DNA of 64,000 nt from Sarcocystis neurona (GCA_000727475.1 KL647290.1:2728212-2792211); one strand, 5' to 3'; shown: positions 12,285-25,600, numbered from the stretch's first letter. Notes: generated by a model from the sequence alone, not told the origin. Numbers and translations: made by a program.

Positions 12285-15200
12285 GTGATGTGGCACAATC
12301 AATTACCGGTGCTCTCTCATGTCGTTAAAGCATCTGGAAGACTATACGTCGGACGGAAAAGCGAAGAGCTGGATGACATTCATAAAATCCTCGAACACAG
12401 TGTCTATACAGTGGCTCGCGAGAGAGCAAAGTGTGGAACAAAGTGTGCGGTCAGTGTTGCAGTGGAATATCGTACAAGTGCTGGAAATTTGGATACGGAG
12501 GAGCTGAAAGCAATGCACTCCTGATAATTCGACTTGAAGTGACACACGCCGCGGTGAAAGTTATAGATATTACTGGAGTTGTTGTCCAGTGTCAACTGCA
12601 GTCGGCAGTGGACACTAATGCGAAATAATTGTGTTGGCCGGGCAGAAGTGTTTCTTGGGCGGTTGTCCACTTCTTCTTACTTGTCAACCGGGCGCAGGAA
12701 AGTATGTCACAGCTGGCTATTCGGGGCATTAAACTCCGGTGAACTAGAGGATTGCTAAGCAACTTTTCAAAGACGACTGGAAAAGCCGAGTTCACGGAGC
12801 AGTGGGCGCATAGGAAGACGCACGTGCACACACTACGCTGGTGTGGGTCGAATGGAACCGACAGTCCCTTGGCACCTCACAGCCCACAGAATGTGACCAG
12901 CGGACGTGTTCTCTTTGCTTCTTTTCAGGCTTATGACAGCGAAGAATGGTGAGGAGCAATCGTGCCAAAATGCGCTGCCAGCTGCAGAAATGAGCATTGC
13001 ATGGCTTCAGGAAGAAGCTTTGAACACGAGCTGTGCACAAGCGTTCTTTCAGCTGTGAAACGGAGATGTACAGAGTAGAGAGGGCTCAGTCAAGTCATGA
13101 CTGTAGGGCATTTTCCCATTTGCACGGAAGAGGGGACATGGTGCTGAGGCTGGAAAGGAATTCTTCAACCTCGGTGATTAGCACAGCCACACGAGGAGTA
13201 ATATCCCACTGGCATGCCCATTCGATACGGATGGCCGATGAGGCTTCCGGGAGGCGTCATCAGAGTCAGAAGATACTGAAATTTGTCTGAATGTCCATCC
13301 ACAAGACTGGAGCACCTTTTGCGGTAAAGCGATGAATACATAGATCACATCAACGAGGAGATAGTAGGGGTTCTACAACTGACGACGAAAAACTTTGGTA
13401 CGCGCGTAAAGAGTCTTTGAAAGGCGTCAACGTTACACATATTTCCGAAATATAACCGCGCGGATTTTCGAAGGTATGATGCGCTGCAGCGCGGTACGTG
13501 GCTCGCAGCTATGACGCGGAAATCGCATGGGAAAACACCTATTTGAGCAGAACATAAAAGGCATCACAGTTGACGGCACGAGGACTCTACGAAAAAAAAG
13601 TCACCTAGATTATCCTCGACGATGGACAAAACAGCGGGTGGGTCCATGCAATTTGTGGCTGACGAATGAAGCGAACCCCCGTGTCCTCGTTGTTGAGATT
13701 CATCTAGCGCAACGGAGTGCACGCTAGCCACAAAAGCACATAACTCCCTGAGATTTCTTGTGCACGAAGCCTGTTCGGACTGAGACATTCCCACCGCTGC
13801 ATCGCATTCAGCTGCACACGGTGTTCACCTGTAGCTTGGTTCATGCTTGACCTTGTGAATGCCCCCCTTTTTTTGCAACTTGTCCAAGTATGGTGCCTCG
13901 TGTAGCGTAGCATAGTTCTAGCGGTGTGCTTTTTGAGTAGCTTATTCAGTATATTCATTGCAACGGTTAGTGAGCGGTGCATGACCTATCCCCGAGCACG
14001 GCTTCGATATTCCAGGCCTGGGCGACCCGTGTAGACACATGCATATACTGACGGAAGTGGGGAGAGTATTTAAACGAAGTTATACGTTACCCGTTCGGAA
14101 ATGAGTCGAACTAACTTAACCGCGTACATGTTTGTCTGGGTCGAGTAGAATTGTGAATAGAATGTGCAGGACCCGCATTGAAAGAGAGGCGTCGCCGGCG
14201 CAGAGGCGATGTCTAGACAGCTCAAGTTGTGACCACTCTTCGTGGCTAGCCACCGGCCTAAGCAGCAGAAGCTTTGCCTCAAATCGAGAACAACCTCACA
14301 CAGGTGAACCCGTATTCTACGAGGCAACTTTTGCTTATTCGTTTCAGGCTTGATTCGCTCAGGAAAGGCAGCCCCTGGAGGCCCCTCTCCAATACGGAAA
14401 GAGGGACCGCATTTCCGTCTAACGGCTGCGAGGCGACACCAGCGTGCTGGAGCACGAAACAGATTAGCACAAGGGCTGGACGTGGGTTGCCCCCCTGCTG
14501 ACATATAAATAAATTCAGTTTCGATGCGGCACGGTAAACGGGAAGAAGACAGTTTTTCGTACAACGTCACCCCACAATTCAATGCTTTCCACGTTGTGTC
14601 GAGATCGACCCAACGGTAGGCGGCCCCCTGGTTATCTGGCCCTTTTTGACTAAAAACTTCGCTAGTTCTCTTCTGTACGATTTCGACTTATTAGGTGACA
14701 GTGCTGTTGTGGGCAGTAAGTGACAGCTGGAAAACGGTGCAAATGCACCTAAACGGGCCTTAATATGTAACAACGAAACATCTGCATGGGGAAAAAAGTA
14801 ATTGTGTACACCCCTTTCGCGTGGTAGACTTAGACGAAATGGAGGCAAAACGACGCATTTTGTGCGAACGTTTGGCAATGCATTGAGAGGTAGGGGGAAC
14901 GCTGTGAAGCAGGTAAATGTCTCATATCAGAAATTGACCATATCAATACCCCGATGCATGTTACGTGAATGCTGCCACCCGCTCAGAATTGAAATTGGAT
15001 GTTAGATGGCGTTGAGTTTGGGTGAACAGCTGCTATAGGATAGATTTCTTTTTGATATATGCCACTTTTCAGTCAGGAAGGCCGCACGGATAGATGCGTT
15101 ACGGGACAGATAAGTCCCTCCTTCGGTAACAACTTCAATCGGTGCAATGTAGCATTTCAGGCACATCTCTGTGAGGCACATGGGTAGTGATCTGTAGAAA

Positions 15201-15790
15201 CTCAAGTCGTAGACACAGCAGACAGTATGAAACCACGGCCAGTTCTGTAAAGAATGGAATCTACAGAAGCTATTTGGGCTGGGCGACTCCTCCTGTTGCC
15301 CTTTTTGCAAACCTAATGCCAACACTACAGTGTGGTGGTACACGTACCGTAGCTCCCAAACGGCCTCTATATGTTTTATGGCTACACCACTGCGTGCTCC
15401 CGCCTGTATGCGCGAGGAACGTATGAGACAACCTTGAAGCCTGTTTTGGTGGGCTTCACCAGCAACGATGAAGAAATGAACCTACCACAACCATGTAGTC
15501 CCAGTGCTCAAACGGCGCCAAAGGTTTCCTTTTGAAAATAGTTTCCAAGTGTTAGGAGGGAGCTTCTTTTGGATCCCCTCACTCCTATCAAAAGGTTTCA
15601 GGGAAATGCAGATATCCCCGCGGTATCCCGCCTCGATTTCATATTGACGTTGATCACGTCAAGCCGCTAGTTCAGCCTGAAGGTGTACTGAAGAAATTTT
15701 AGCGAATTCGACGGCAGGGCTCAAAAGCTGAACGTGCTGCCCAAGTACTTTCTTTTTCCGTGGATAACGGATTTGTGAGGATATAAAGCA
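12285..15790 (+). mobile_element. Decayed Ty3/gypsy-type LTR retrotransposon (pol remnants)
   Basis: Broken pol fragments lie in the right order on the plus strand. At 12300-12524, RKSEELDDIHKILEH...ERAKC and EYRTSAGNLDTEELKAM align with the reverse-transcriptase stretch after the catalytic loop and with the FLGH..S..GI..D..K..A segment. At 12752-12840, LSNFSKTTGKAEFTEQW resembles the RT-RNase H linker. Near 13010-13060, ELCTSVLSAVKRR resembles the RNase H E..A...AL..WR region. At about 15590-15690, PPRFHIDVDHVKPLVQPEG resembles the end of integrase (P.FHVS.LKP), followed by a possible chromodomain scrap. Stops and frameshifts are frequent and the catalytic Asp pair is absent at its expected place, so it cannot encode a working polymerase. 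Chromovirus-type Ty3/gypsy elements are known from Eimeria. LTRs were not located, so the edges are approximate. Confidence 0.55.
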
Positions 15791-16859
15791 CAGCCGCGCA
15801 AATGAGATAGCCGTCAATCGATAGAGCAGACAAGGTGCTAGTAGCTACACAGAGAAAAATTCTCTGTTCACCTTTCAGTCAGCAGTGCTCCGATGCGAGT
15901 GCTCTGCCCGTATCCCCATGCGTGCGTACACGCATACAGTCTTACACGCATTTTTTGGTGGACGGGTAAAGCTATACCACACAATCGTGGTAATATTATC
16001 CTCACATGCAGAATTCTGCAAGCATCAGTGCGTGTAGAGTGGTTAAGCGTCCATAGGCTCTCTATTCTGCTGGTGAGCAGCCAGGTGGTGAGCACCCAGC
16101 ACTCAGTGTACGACGCCGGACCATTGTTTCAACTACACAGCTATATTCCCAGGAGCTCGCCATCCAAACAACTTAGTGAATTATTCAGTGAGAGTTCCAC
16201 GTGCATTTTGAGATTCTTCTATCCAATGAAGTGTGGTAAAATCGTTCCTGCTGATGGCACTACTGGTACCCACACAACAACGCGCTGCTTCATATCTCTA
16301 AGCGTCGTTCTGTGTATTTTAGAACAGCTTGTTTACAGCGGGCTTCGTCGTGCTAAAGGAACTTCCGCTCGTACATGCAGTGTCACGGGTAACTGAGCGG
16401 CAAGGGAGACAACCTCCATCCTGCAGTAGTGTTTACTGCATCCTTCAAAATATGACGTGATACTTCTGTTTAAACAAGTAAAGACCGTACGAATCCTCCT
16501 GAAGAGGTATCTGAAATTGCAGCTGCCTACGGTTCTTTTGGTTCAATGGTCTGTGCGTGATTTCTCGCTTATTTATACTACTGGTACACCTGTCAATCCT
16601 ACCCGCTTGCCTCGTCACCATTACGGCTCCTGTGTAACTACCACACCTACTTCCAGCCTCACTTGTGCTCCACCTGCTGCAAATGGGACACTGCAGCTCA
16701 TTATATTCGCGTATGCAGAGTCTCTTTTTTTAAACGTACACTCCTTGCCACGTAAAGGCAGGACGAGACTGCGCTGACAAAAGTCGAAGCACTCACCTGA
16801 TCTTTATAATACACATATAAAGGTATGTGTGTTAATCATAACAAGGGCGACAGCAGGAA
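15791..16859. other. Intergenic, no gene recognised
   Basis: Non-repetitive sequence with two open plus-strand frames (15893-16396, 16457-16777). They show no domain, compositional bias or splice-bounded structure that supports coding. It may include the retroelement 3' end or LTR. Confidence 0.4.
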
Positions 16860-19109
16860 ATGCCTTCGCAAAACTGCACAGACGTGCAGGTAAGAAAAAA
16901 AGACTTCTGCACCAAGTGTGTGCATCCGCGTACGCTTATACACAAACGTGTACGTAAGAATCCGTGTTATGAATACACCGCCCGTCTGCATATGGTTACA
17001 CACATGTTCACACGCCAGCAGGCATATGAGCTGGTGAGTCTCCTGCCGCGCGATTGCAAGCTCGGAAAGACTGAGTGCGGCAATTCTTACCTGCCTGTCA
17101 GAAATGACACTCTCACGGAAAATAGAAACCCAGTGGGCCAACAACCTGGTGTGTCGAGGTGTCGATCGCGTGAAATACGTTGATTTTCGCAGACCGCATG
17201 AAGCGGCAGAGGTAGCAGCGTCAGTCGCAGTAGCAGCGGTAGATGTAGCAGCACCGCTCGCAGCAGTAGCATCCGCAGCGGAAGTGATGACTACAACAGC
17301 ACAACAGATTCAATAGCAGCAAAACTAGGAGCACAAGCCAAGTGGTCAGCGGCATCTGCAGCGGGCATTCTGCAAACGTGGCACGTATTATTAGAAGACC
17401 TGAACCCCTCTACAGAAATCCATCCTGGAAGATGCATTCCTCTATTAATACACGTTAATTCTAGTTTTGCACTCTTCTCCTTCTGCTCTATTTACTTCTG
17501 TGTAGATACATACTTGACGTGTGTGCACTTATTCTTGAAGCCGCAACAGGTGTAGCCCGACCAAGCGTAATAGCAGCCCCAACACCAGAAGAAACCAGCA
17601 GAAGGGAATGTGTAACGTATGTTGCAGATGAACGCTCGTCGTGGCCCCTCAGCCTTGCAGTTCATCTTTTTGTTGAACTCTAATGTATGCGGATGCTGCG
17701 ATAACCAGAGCATTATTGACCTGCACACTTCTCCCCCATCATGCATGTATGTATTCACGCTGCTTGTTTTGCACCATAGAGATCGAAATTTCAATATTTA
17801 TGGTAGCTCAATTGTTAAAATTCGTAAGCCCATATGCACACGGTGCAATAGAAAGACATATATATGTCGCAGTCGTATTGCGCTGTTCACGCATGAACGC
17901 GTGCGCTCCACCCACAGGCCTTGTGCTGCAACAGTGTACAGCCACGTGCTTGGCACGGAAACGTGTTGGAGGATAGGGGCGAATACATTGCGACTGTCTC
18001 GAATGACACAGCTGGGGATTACTGAAGAAAAGCACCAAATAGACACGAGACGCCATTGTTGGCGGATACCTGCAGCCGCCGCCGGAAAGCCGCGTAGAAA
18101 AACAAAGGCGGCAGGAAAAGAGGACGAGATGAGTGAAGCTTTACATTCAGCAGCAGCAACGTGAGGGAATGTAATAAAGTGGTGATCAGGAAAGATCATT
18201 TCTTCCGTGCTTTCTCTTCTTCTGCACATGTTCTATTCTCACTCGCTTGGCACGCGTTTCATTGCTGCTGTGGGATTTCAGACAGCAACAGCAGGCGCAG
18301 ATGTAGCTGCATGACGAGTACTGACGTCAATGTGTCAAATTTACACATGCTCATCTGCCGCTGCGGCATATTTTGCAAAGTCAGGCCGTCGGTTTCAGCT
18401 GCGGTGTTCTCTCCCTGTTGCGTCGCCGAGCAGAGGCCGCCGTTGGCGGCTCCGTTGACGTATGGCCAGCTGCCAGTGCCCACCAGCAATCGTAGCAGTA
18501 ATAGTAGTGCTTAAACTTTAGCAGCAACAAGAGCTGCAGTAGCGGAAGTAGGAGTACTCGCTATCCATGTTGCAGCAGTAGCATCACGAACAGCAGGATC
18601 ATGTCGTCACGCCGCACTTTTTTAGTCAGCAATAGGACCTGTGTGCAGCCCAAACCATGCTGCAGCCGCGTGGGCAATAGTGGAGCCGTGCATGGCTAAG
18701 CGTCTGTGCATCGATACATACGTGCACGTATCATGTCTTAGTGCGTCCTGCGTATATCGAGGCCTGCATGCATGTGTCTGCATGTCACCCCTAGACACAT
18801 AGGGGCACATACCTACCTGTCCAGAGAATACTGTCGAAGACCAGCTGTCGCTCTTGCAGCACACCGTGGGCAGAGCAATGGTCTCAGCAGCAGGTGCTGC
18901 AACTACACGAATAGCAATAATGGGACTCCCGGAGATACTGCAGAGCTGAGCAGATTCACAGCGGATGATAGGGAAACTGCCGCGCCGTAGCAGCGGCGTT
19001 GTCAGCAACCGCAAAACCGTCAGCAGCAGCAGCCGCACCATCAGCGGCAGAAAAAGCGACCAGAACGCGACACACGCGGGAACAACTTCGGAAATTCTAC
19101 ACATTATGA
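16860..19109 (+). CDS. Sideroflexin-like mitochondrial carrier (multi-exon, structure partly resolved)
   Basis: Exon-like blocks with good splice signals: 16860-16889 (MPSQNCTDVQ, donor CAG|GTAAGA), 17019-17033 (15-base microexon QAYEL), 17134-~17211, ~17210-17453, 17506-17611, 18076-18160, ~18335-18485, 18522-~18600, 18626-18721, 18827-~18880 or to 18949, 18991-19109 (stop). The chain resembles sideroflexins (serine/tricarboxylate carriers of the mitochondrial inner membrane). LLEDLNPSTEIHPGRCIP lies where YDS..HPDTGE occurs. IGPVCSPNHAAAAWAIVEP matches the IGRFVPFAAVAAANCINIP helix. From PCMAKR to TTRI the spacing equals PLMRQR to SRI, 41 residues without a gap. No final transmembrane helix (ATPLCCALFPQ type) is seen, so the gene may be truncated or that exon missed. 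Phases do not close everywhere. Some blocks could belong to another protein. Confidence 0.45.
18626..18721 (+). CDS. Exon of the sideroflexin-like gene: conserved helix
   Basis: Acceptor acttttttag, donor TAC|GTGCAC, 32 whole codons. Reads SAIGPVCSPNHAAAAWAIVE then PCMAKRLCIDTY, the best sideroflexin match together with the next exon. Confidence 0.5.
18827..18949 (+). CDS. Exon of the sideroflexin-like gene with alternative end
   Basis: Acceptor cctgtccagag, then NTVEDQLSLLQHTVGRAM... in phase with the previous exon. The frame meets a TGA at 18947-18949. A strong donor (GCAG|GTGCTG, near 18885) joins in phase to the last exon at 18991 instead, which would skip the TTRIAIMGLPEIL segment. Both forms are possible. 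Confidence 0.45.
   Translation, partial: NTVEDQLSLLQHTVGRAMVSAAGAATTRIAIMGLPEILQS
18991..19109 (+). CDS. Terminal exon of the sideroflexin-like gene
   Basis: Acceptor gccgcgccgtag. Reads an Ala-rich tail ending EKATRTRHTREQLRKFYTL and TGA at 19107-19109. The last seven codons and stop lie in the first copy of a downstream repeat. Confidence 0.45.
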
Positions 19110-19400
19110 ACATGTATCCGCAGCAGATCTGAAAGCCTTTGTATAGTATATTCATGTAGAGGTGTGCGTAAACGGGAACTCCTTCGGAAATTCCACACAT
19201 TATCAACATATATCCGCAGCAGATCTGAAAGCCTTTGTATAGTATATTCATGTAGAGGTGTTCATAAACGTTAAAAAAAATACATAGAAAGCGGTCGAAT
19301 CCCATGGCACAGGTTAGGTTTTTCGGAAATTTTACACACTGTCAAGACATACGTGTAGCAGATCGCAAAGTGTGGGTCTAACACATTTATGCACACTTGT
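19087..19400. repeat. Tandem repeat that duplicates the 3' end of the upstream gene
   Basis: Two near-identical 96-base copies start at 19087 and 19183 (TTCGGAAATTCYACACATTA ... TATAGTATATTCATGTAGAG). A third, more diverged copy starts at 19322. The first copy contains the last codons and stop of the preceding gene. The rest of 19110-19660 is unique spacer with no gene seen. Confidence 0.85.
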
Positions 19401-19660
19401 ACATAACAGCCTAGAAAAGTACATATATATAGATGAATATATACAATGAAAGATCTATCTGTACCTACACATAATTTGTGCTCAGGTCTGGTCTGTATAT
19501 TCACGTACCCCAAAAGGTAGATGGGTCTTTATAATATGTAGATGTATGTATCTGTTCAAATGCTAGCAGATCACGAGCTTGGGTTTGAACAGTAGCCGTG
19601 CCTCCCTTCGTTTTCTTGCTGCAGTAAACACTGGTGCTGCTGCTGCCTGCAGGACGGCAG

Positions 19661-22600
19661 ATGACGGTTGCTCGTCTGCTGCTGCCGTTGCGGTCGCCGC
19701 TGCCTGCCGCATCCCGGCAAATACAATGTGAGGCTGCTCGACGTTGCATCACTAGCTGCCTTCCTAGGGGAGCTACAACACGAGCAGCAAGTGGGGCATC
19801 AGCTGAAACTGTAGAAACAGCAACAGCAGAAACGCCACCGGCGGGACCGCTCGAACATGCAACAGCAGGACGGGCCACGGAGGCCGCTGTGCCAGTAAAA
19901 TCAGCACCGCCAGCGACATTCCTCGAAGCCACCGCAGGAGGGGGGGATTCAGAGGCCGTTGCAGCAACACCAGCAGCGGTACGTTCGACCGCAGCACCAA
20001 CAGCACCAACGAATGGAAGCGCAGAAAGGCTCTCGGCAGCGGCAGCACATGCCGCACCAGCAGACGACGTGGCCGCAAAAGTAAAGGCGCTGATAGGCGC
20101 AGCAGCCGAATTAGCGCCAACGGCGCCAAGAGCAGAAGCTACACGAGCGTGGAAAGCCTGCTGCTGCCGCCACCTCAATGCTGCGTTTTGGAAGTGCTCA
20201 CTGGAGCCGCACGACTTCACATACGTTCCGTCTGCAGGGACAGCACCAGCTGCAGGGCCGGCAGCACCAGCTGAGACTTCTGGAAGGGTAGCGTCTCTCT
20301 TCCCTTTCCCTGCTGCATCATCAAAACGGTTTATCCATTTGCCGGCGGCTGCTACTGCAGATCTCCATCAGGAAGTATGGCAGCAGCAGCAGCAGAAGAG
20401 GCACTGGCTGCGGCGGCAGCAGCAAGTGGTAGCAGACCAGCAGCCGCAACGGGATGGAGAACTTCAACAGATGAAGCAGCAGCAGGAGCAGCGGAACACA
20501 TCACAGCGGCCAAGGCAACATTCCCCAAGAAGCGGTAGACGGGAGAACGGGTCGCCCGAGCTGCTGCTGCAGCCACACCGTCCGCAAGTGAAACAGACAC
20601 AGGAGCCGCTAGTGCAGCAGCGTGACAAAAAGCCTGCAGTGCGCAGGAACAGAGCTACGCAGCAAAAGCTGGAGTCACCGGAGCAGCAGCGTAAGCCGTA
20701 CCGACAGCGCAAGCGACGGCAACAGGCGGTGCAGTATACTGAGAATTGGCTAGCGCCGCCGCCGCAACGGCAGCCGCAGCAACGGACTCGGGCGCTACCG
20801 TTCGACTTGTGCCGTCCTTCCTCTCCGCAGTTATCGCGGTTGTTGCTGCCGTTGTGGCAGCGCGTGCGACAGCAGGAGCTACAGCGGCACGGGACTGACG
20901 GTTCCCTCGAAGCAGCAGGACATGCAGCTGCACCGGCCAGGAGAGACACAACAGTAGCTGCTTCCACTTCTGTGCTGCAGTACCAAAGTGAGGCGGAATT
21001 GCTGGTGCAGGCATCTGACGACGCGGAGCAGCTGGCACGTCATCTTCTGGTGTACGTACACCGTGACTGCAGCACGCTACAGGACACTGCAACACTGTTG
21101 GCTGTTTTTGTTGCGGTCCTGCACCGCTGTGGGGCGTCTAGGCGGACAGCCCTGGTGCCATCTTTGTTGCTGCCTCTGTCTTCCGCTGTGCGATCACCAG
21201 CCACATCAGGAAGCTCCAACAGCAGTAGGTCACGTCAGCTGCAGCCACGGCAGCAGTGTATGCAGCAGCAGCAGCAGCTTATTCAGCAAGATGACTCTTC
21301 AGTGGGTAGCTGGTCCCTTATAGAAGAATCGCCGTGTGATGAGCTATCTAGTGCTGCTGTTGTTCCACCGGTGACGCTGCTGCTGCGAACGTGCTGCCTG
21401 CGTGCGCTCCTGCTGATGAGGCAGCTGCAGCAGCGACTCCAACAGTACGGCAAGCCAGGGCAGCATCCGCAGCAGGAAAAGCATCAGAGACAGCAACAGC
21501 AGCAACAGTGGGATCACCTGCAGGCTCAGCAGCAGCTCCAAGGCCGTGTACACGTGTCTGTGGCTGATACCGGCCTCCACGTGGTTGAGGAAGGTGACAC
21601 ATCAGATGCCTCTGCAGTGGTCACCAGAAAGAACAGCAACAGAAACAGCAGCGCGGAGGACGGCTGCTCCACTGCTGCTGCTGTGCTGCTCCTGCTACAG
21701 GCGATCAGCAGTCTGTCTACCGCATGCCCTGATTTATACAGGCGTGCTGCTGCAGTGCTCGCTTCTCCCGTGCTGCTGCTGGAACTGCAGTCCCACCACC
21801 TAACGTTGCTGGTACATATTTATTCCAAGCACGAGCTGCTGCTGCAGCAGCTCTGCAAGAACGGCACGTCCTTTCCCTGCCTGCAAGGGCAGCAGTCGAC
21901 TCGCGTGCAGCGCCACCAGCAGCTGCCGGAACAGGACGAGCCGCAGCGGAAGAAGTCGCGAGTACTGCCAGCGCCAAAAAAGCACCCGACAACACATCAC
22001 GAAGAAAAACGTGAGACAACAGCAGCAGCAGCAGCCACGACAGACTGGACAGCACGGAGCGCTTTGGCTGTCTCCACCCGAACTGGAGAGGCAGCAGCAG
22101 CAGTAGCAGCAACACAGAAAACAGCTGCTACATCCGCCAACCCCCTCGCGAGAGAGGCAGCTGCTCCTGGACGAAAAGGAGGAAGTACTGCACCCACAGC
22201 TGCAGCATATCAGCCGCGAGAAGCGGCGAAGGCGACTTGTGTATCGCGAGCAGCAGGAGACGACCGACAAGAAGCGCCAGCAGGTCGAGACGCAGCAGCA
22301 GGCCGAAATGCAGCACCAGCAGGTCGAGACGCAGCAGCAGGCCAAGACACAGCAGCAGCAACAGGTCGAGACGCAGCAGCAGCAGGTCGAGACGCAGCAG
22401 CCGACCGAGACGTAGGGGGAGCCACATTCGAAAAGACGATTTTGGCTGGTGAAGCGGGAACCGCGCTGCCAATCAGCTGCGTTCGTGTGGCTGCTGGGCG
22501 GGTCACACCAGGGGCAGATACACTGAAACTCTTTAAACGTGTGGCGGTGCGCCTGTGTGCGCTGCAATTGCAGCATGCAGCAACCCACAAGGCACTGCAG

Positions 22601-25600
22601 CAGCTGCAGCAGCAGCACGGCGCGCTGCAGCACCAGCGGAATGAGCTGCAGCGGCGGCAGGAGGAGCTGCTCGAACAGCAGAAGCAGCATCAGCCCGGAG
22701 AAGAACTGCAGCAGGACGCAGAGCATCAACCGCATTTGCAGCAGGAATCAAGAATCTTGGTCCACGCAGCAACTGTAAATGGAAACAGCAGCTCTTCTAC
22801 ATCAAAAAGTGAACCACGAGGTAGCGACGGGCCACGGAAGCAGCAACAACTGCACGAACTTGTTGTCCAGGGAACTGTAACCCAATCGCAACAAAGGCAG
22901 CAACAGGTTCCGCAGCAACTGCAAGAGCAGCAGCAACTGCAAAAGCGGCAACAAGCGCTCCACCAGCAGCGAGTGGTCCCCGAGCAGTGGCCAGTGAAGC
23001 AGCAGCAGCACCAGGCTCAGCACGAGATGCAGCAACAGGAACAGAAGCAGCGGGCACTGCGTCAGGGTGAGCAGCAGCACACGCAGCAGCACGAGGGACA
23101 CCAGCACGAGGCGCAGCAGCAGGAGTCTCAGCTACATCCGGTTCCGCAGCAGCAGGACGCAGAGCAGGTGTGGCAGCAGCAAAACCAGCGACACTTTCTT
23201 TTGAGGAAATATCAGATGAATCCCAGCGGGAGACACGCAGAAAAGGGAGGCATTATACGGAGTCACTTACCTGCTGCGCAACATCAGCAGGTGGCGACAC
23301 TGCAGCAGCAGCAGAAGGCATTACAACAGCAGTTGCAACAGCTAGAGCAAGCAGAGAAAAATATTCTGCATGATGCTATTCTGCTGCAGCGCAGACATCA
23401 GCTGCAGTTGTCAGGAAGAGAAATCTGCTTCCTTCTGGAGGGCTTCGTGAAAACAGGTGTCGTAGATGTTCGGGTGTACGTACACCTGGTGAGCTCGTGG
23501 ATTCCCAACCTACTGCGCGTGCTGCGACAGCCGCCATTCCTACTTCTGCCAAGGCAGCCGCAAGAGGTGCTGCAGCAGGAGCAACAGGAAACTCAGCCCA
23601 AACAGCTCCAACAAGTGACGCTGCAGCAGAAGAAGGAGAACCCGCACGATGTTGAACCATGTTCAGGAGGGAAGACGTACTTGCGGCATCAGACACAGCG
23701 AGCGTTGCAGCGAACGCAGATGACGGAGGGCCGGGGGCGACGCCTCGACAACGTCCAGCTGCAGCAGCAGCAGCAAAACCGGACGCGGCAAGAGCAACTG
23801 CAGCAGGGCCAGGAGCACCAGCAGCAGAAACTGGTTAATCCGTCGGAGGAGGCCTGCGCGCATCAGTTCAAAGCAGCAGACCCCCTTCAGCAGCACTGCA
23901 GTGCACGTGACCTCGCAGCTATCTACGCAGGCCTCGTGCGGATGCTGCAGCTGCTGGACGCCTGGCGTCGTGAGGTGTTGTCCTCGACTTCCACAGTGAT
24001 TCCTGCTCCTCCTTTCCTCTCTACGTCCTCTACTGTTGTGGCGGCAGGCGCTGCAACTGCTGCAGGTGCGTCGTCTGCTGCTTCTTCCGTCGGTCCTGCA
24101 CCTAGGACTGCTGTGGTTGATGCAGCCGCTGCAGCTGGTTCAAACGCTTCGCCGGCCGCAAGCGTCAAGCGTTCTGCACCTGCTGCCGCTGCTGCTTCAG
24201 ACACTCCCCGCCCCGCGAGTGCTGCTGTCGCTGCTCATTCTCCGTTGCCTGCTGGTGCTGCTGTATCTGCCTCCAATCATGCACCTGCTGCTGGTGCTGT
24301 AGTTGCTTCACATGGTTTGCGTGCTGCAGCTGCTGCTGTCTTGTACCCTGTCACTGCATCATCGTCGTCATCCGCTGGTGCTATCTCGACCCTCTGCGCG
24401 GCGTCGTCTGTTGCTGCTGCAGCTGCTGCACGTGAGTTGCCGGCTGCTGGTCCTGCTGGCGTCCGCGATGGTGGGGCTGCACCCGTTGCTGTGCTGCCCG
24501 CCATTGAGGAAGGGAAGCAACAGCGAGCCCGCCACGATGCTTTCCTAGTTGTTGCTGCTCGTGCCCTGCCCCTGCTGCTGGAGCAGCTCCCGCTGCTGCT
24601 GCTGCAGCGGAGGAAGGTGGCGACACTGCACCAGCATAGCACTATAGCACTGCTGCAGGCCGTGGTGCAGCTGTTGGAGCTTCTCGCTTTCCATCCTCTA
24701 CGGCGTCCTCTGCAGCAGATGCTAGGGGAGTCGCAACAACACACGTACGGATATCCGGAGGTGTGCGCACGTCAGCCCCAAGAGCAGCAGCAGCAGCAGC
24801 ATGAGCAGCAGCGCGCGAGTCAGCAGCAGCAGCGGGATGAACGTGCGCTGCGGCGGCGGCCAGAGCCATGGCAACGTCCTTCTTTAAAGGAGCCCAGTTC
24901 TCTTCCACTGCAGCCATGTGTGCAGCTGCTATGGGCGCTGCATGCACGTCTGTGCTGCTCGTTCTTCGTCTTTGAAGCTTCTCACGTGGCGGTCGTCCTC
25001 TCTGTGTACGCCTCCCTCCACCAGCTCGCCGGGTCACCACTCCTCGCAGCCTGCAGCGGCACCACCAGGAGCAGCAGTCGCAACAGCGTGAGCAGCAGTG
25101 AGACGAAAAACAAGGACGGCATAGAGAGCAGCAGCCATCGGACTGCCAGCAATGGAAGTCCCAGCAGCGGAAGACGAGAGCGGTGCAGGAATGGTGGATG
25201 GAATGCCGAGGAGCTGCTCCCGCAGAAAACGCTGTTGCTGCTGCCACGTCTCCTGCTGCAGGAAGACGCATGCCGTGTGAAGCTGCTGGGACTTCTTCAC
25301 GGCAGTGGAAGTGGAACAATTTCACCCTCTTACTTTGCCACTATCTTGCGCGCGCTGACGCTTCTGCAGCAGCAGTTCGTGCAGCAGCGCATCCTCGAAC
25401 AGCAGCAGCATCAGCGGGAGCAGCCGGCTGCACAGCAGCAACTTCATCGGCACGCAGACGCATCGGCTTTCGAAGAAGTCAGCAGGAGGTGTGCTGATGG
25501 GCGCGGCATTACCTTACCAGCAGCAGGAAGCGGGCGAGGGCCCGCTTCCGCTTGTGGCAATGCATGTGACCTATCCGATGCTGCAGCAACACTGCCATAT

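Noticed and set aside
14070..14582. 170-codon minus-strand frame as an independent gene
   Set aside because: No recognised motif, and it lies inside the retroelement remnant between RNase H and integrase fragments; it may be chance.
19773..25325. Minus-strand Leu/Ala/Cys-rich frames opposite the giant plus-strand exon
   Set aside because: They are antisense readings of CAG/CTG tracts. The plus frame is continuous for over 2,100 codons and ends at a strong donor.
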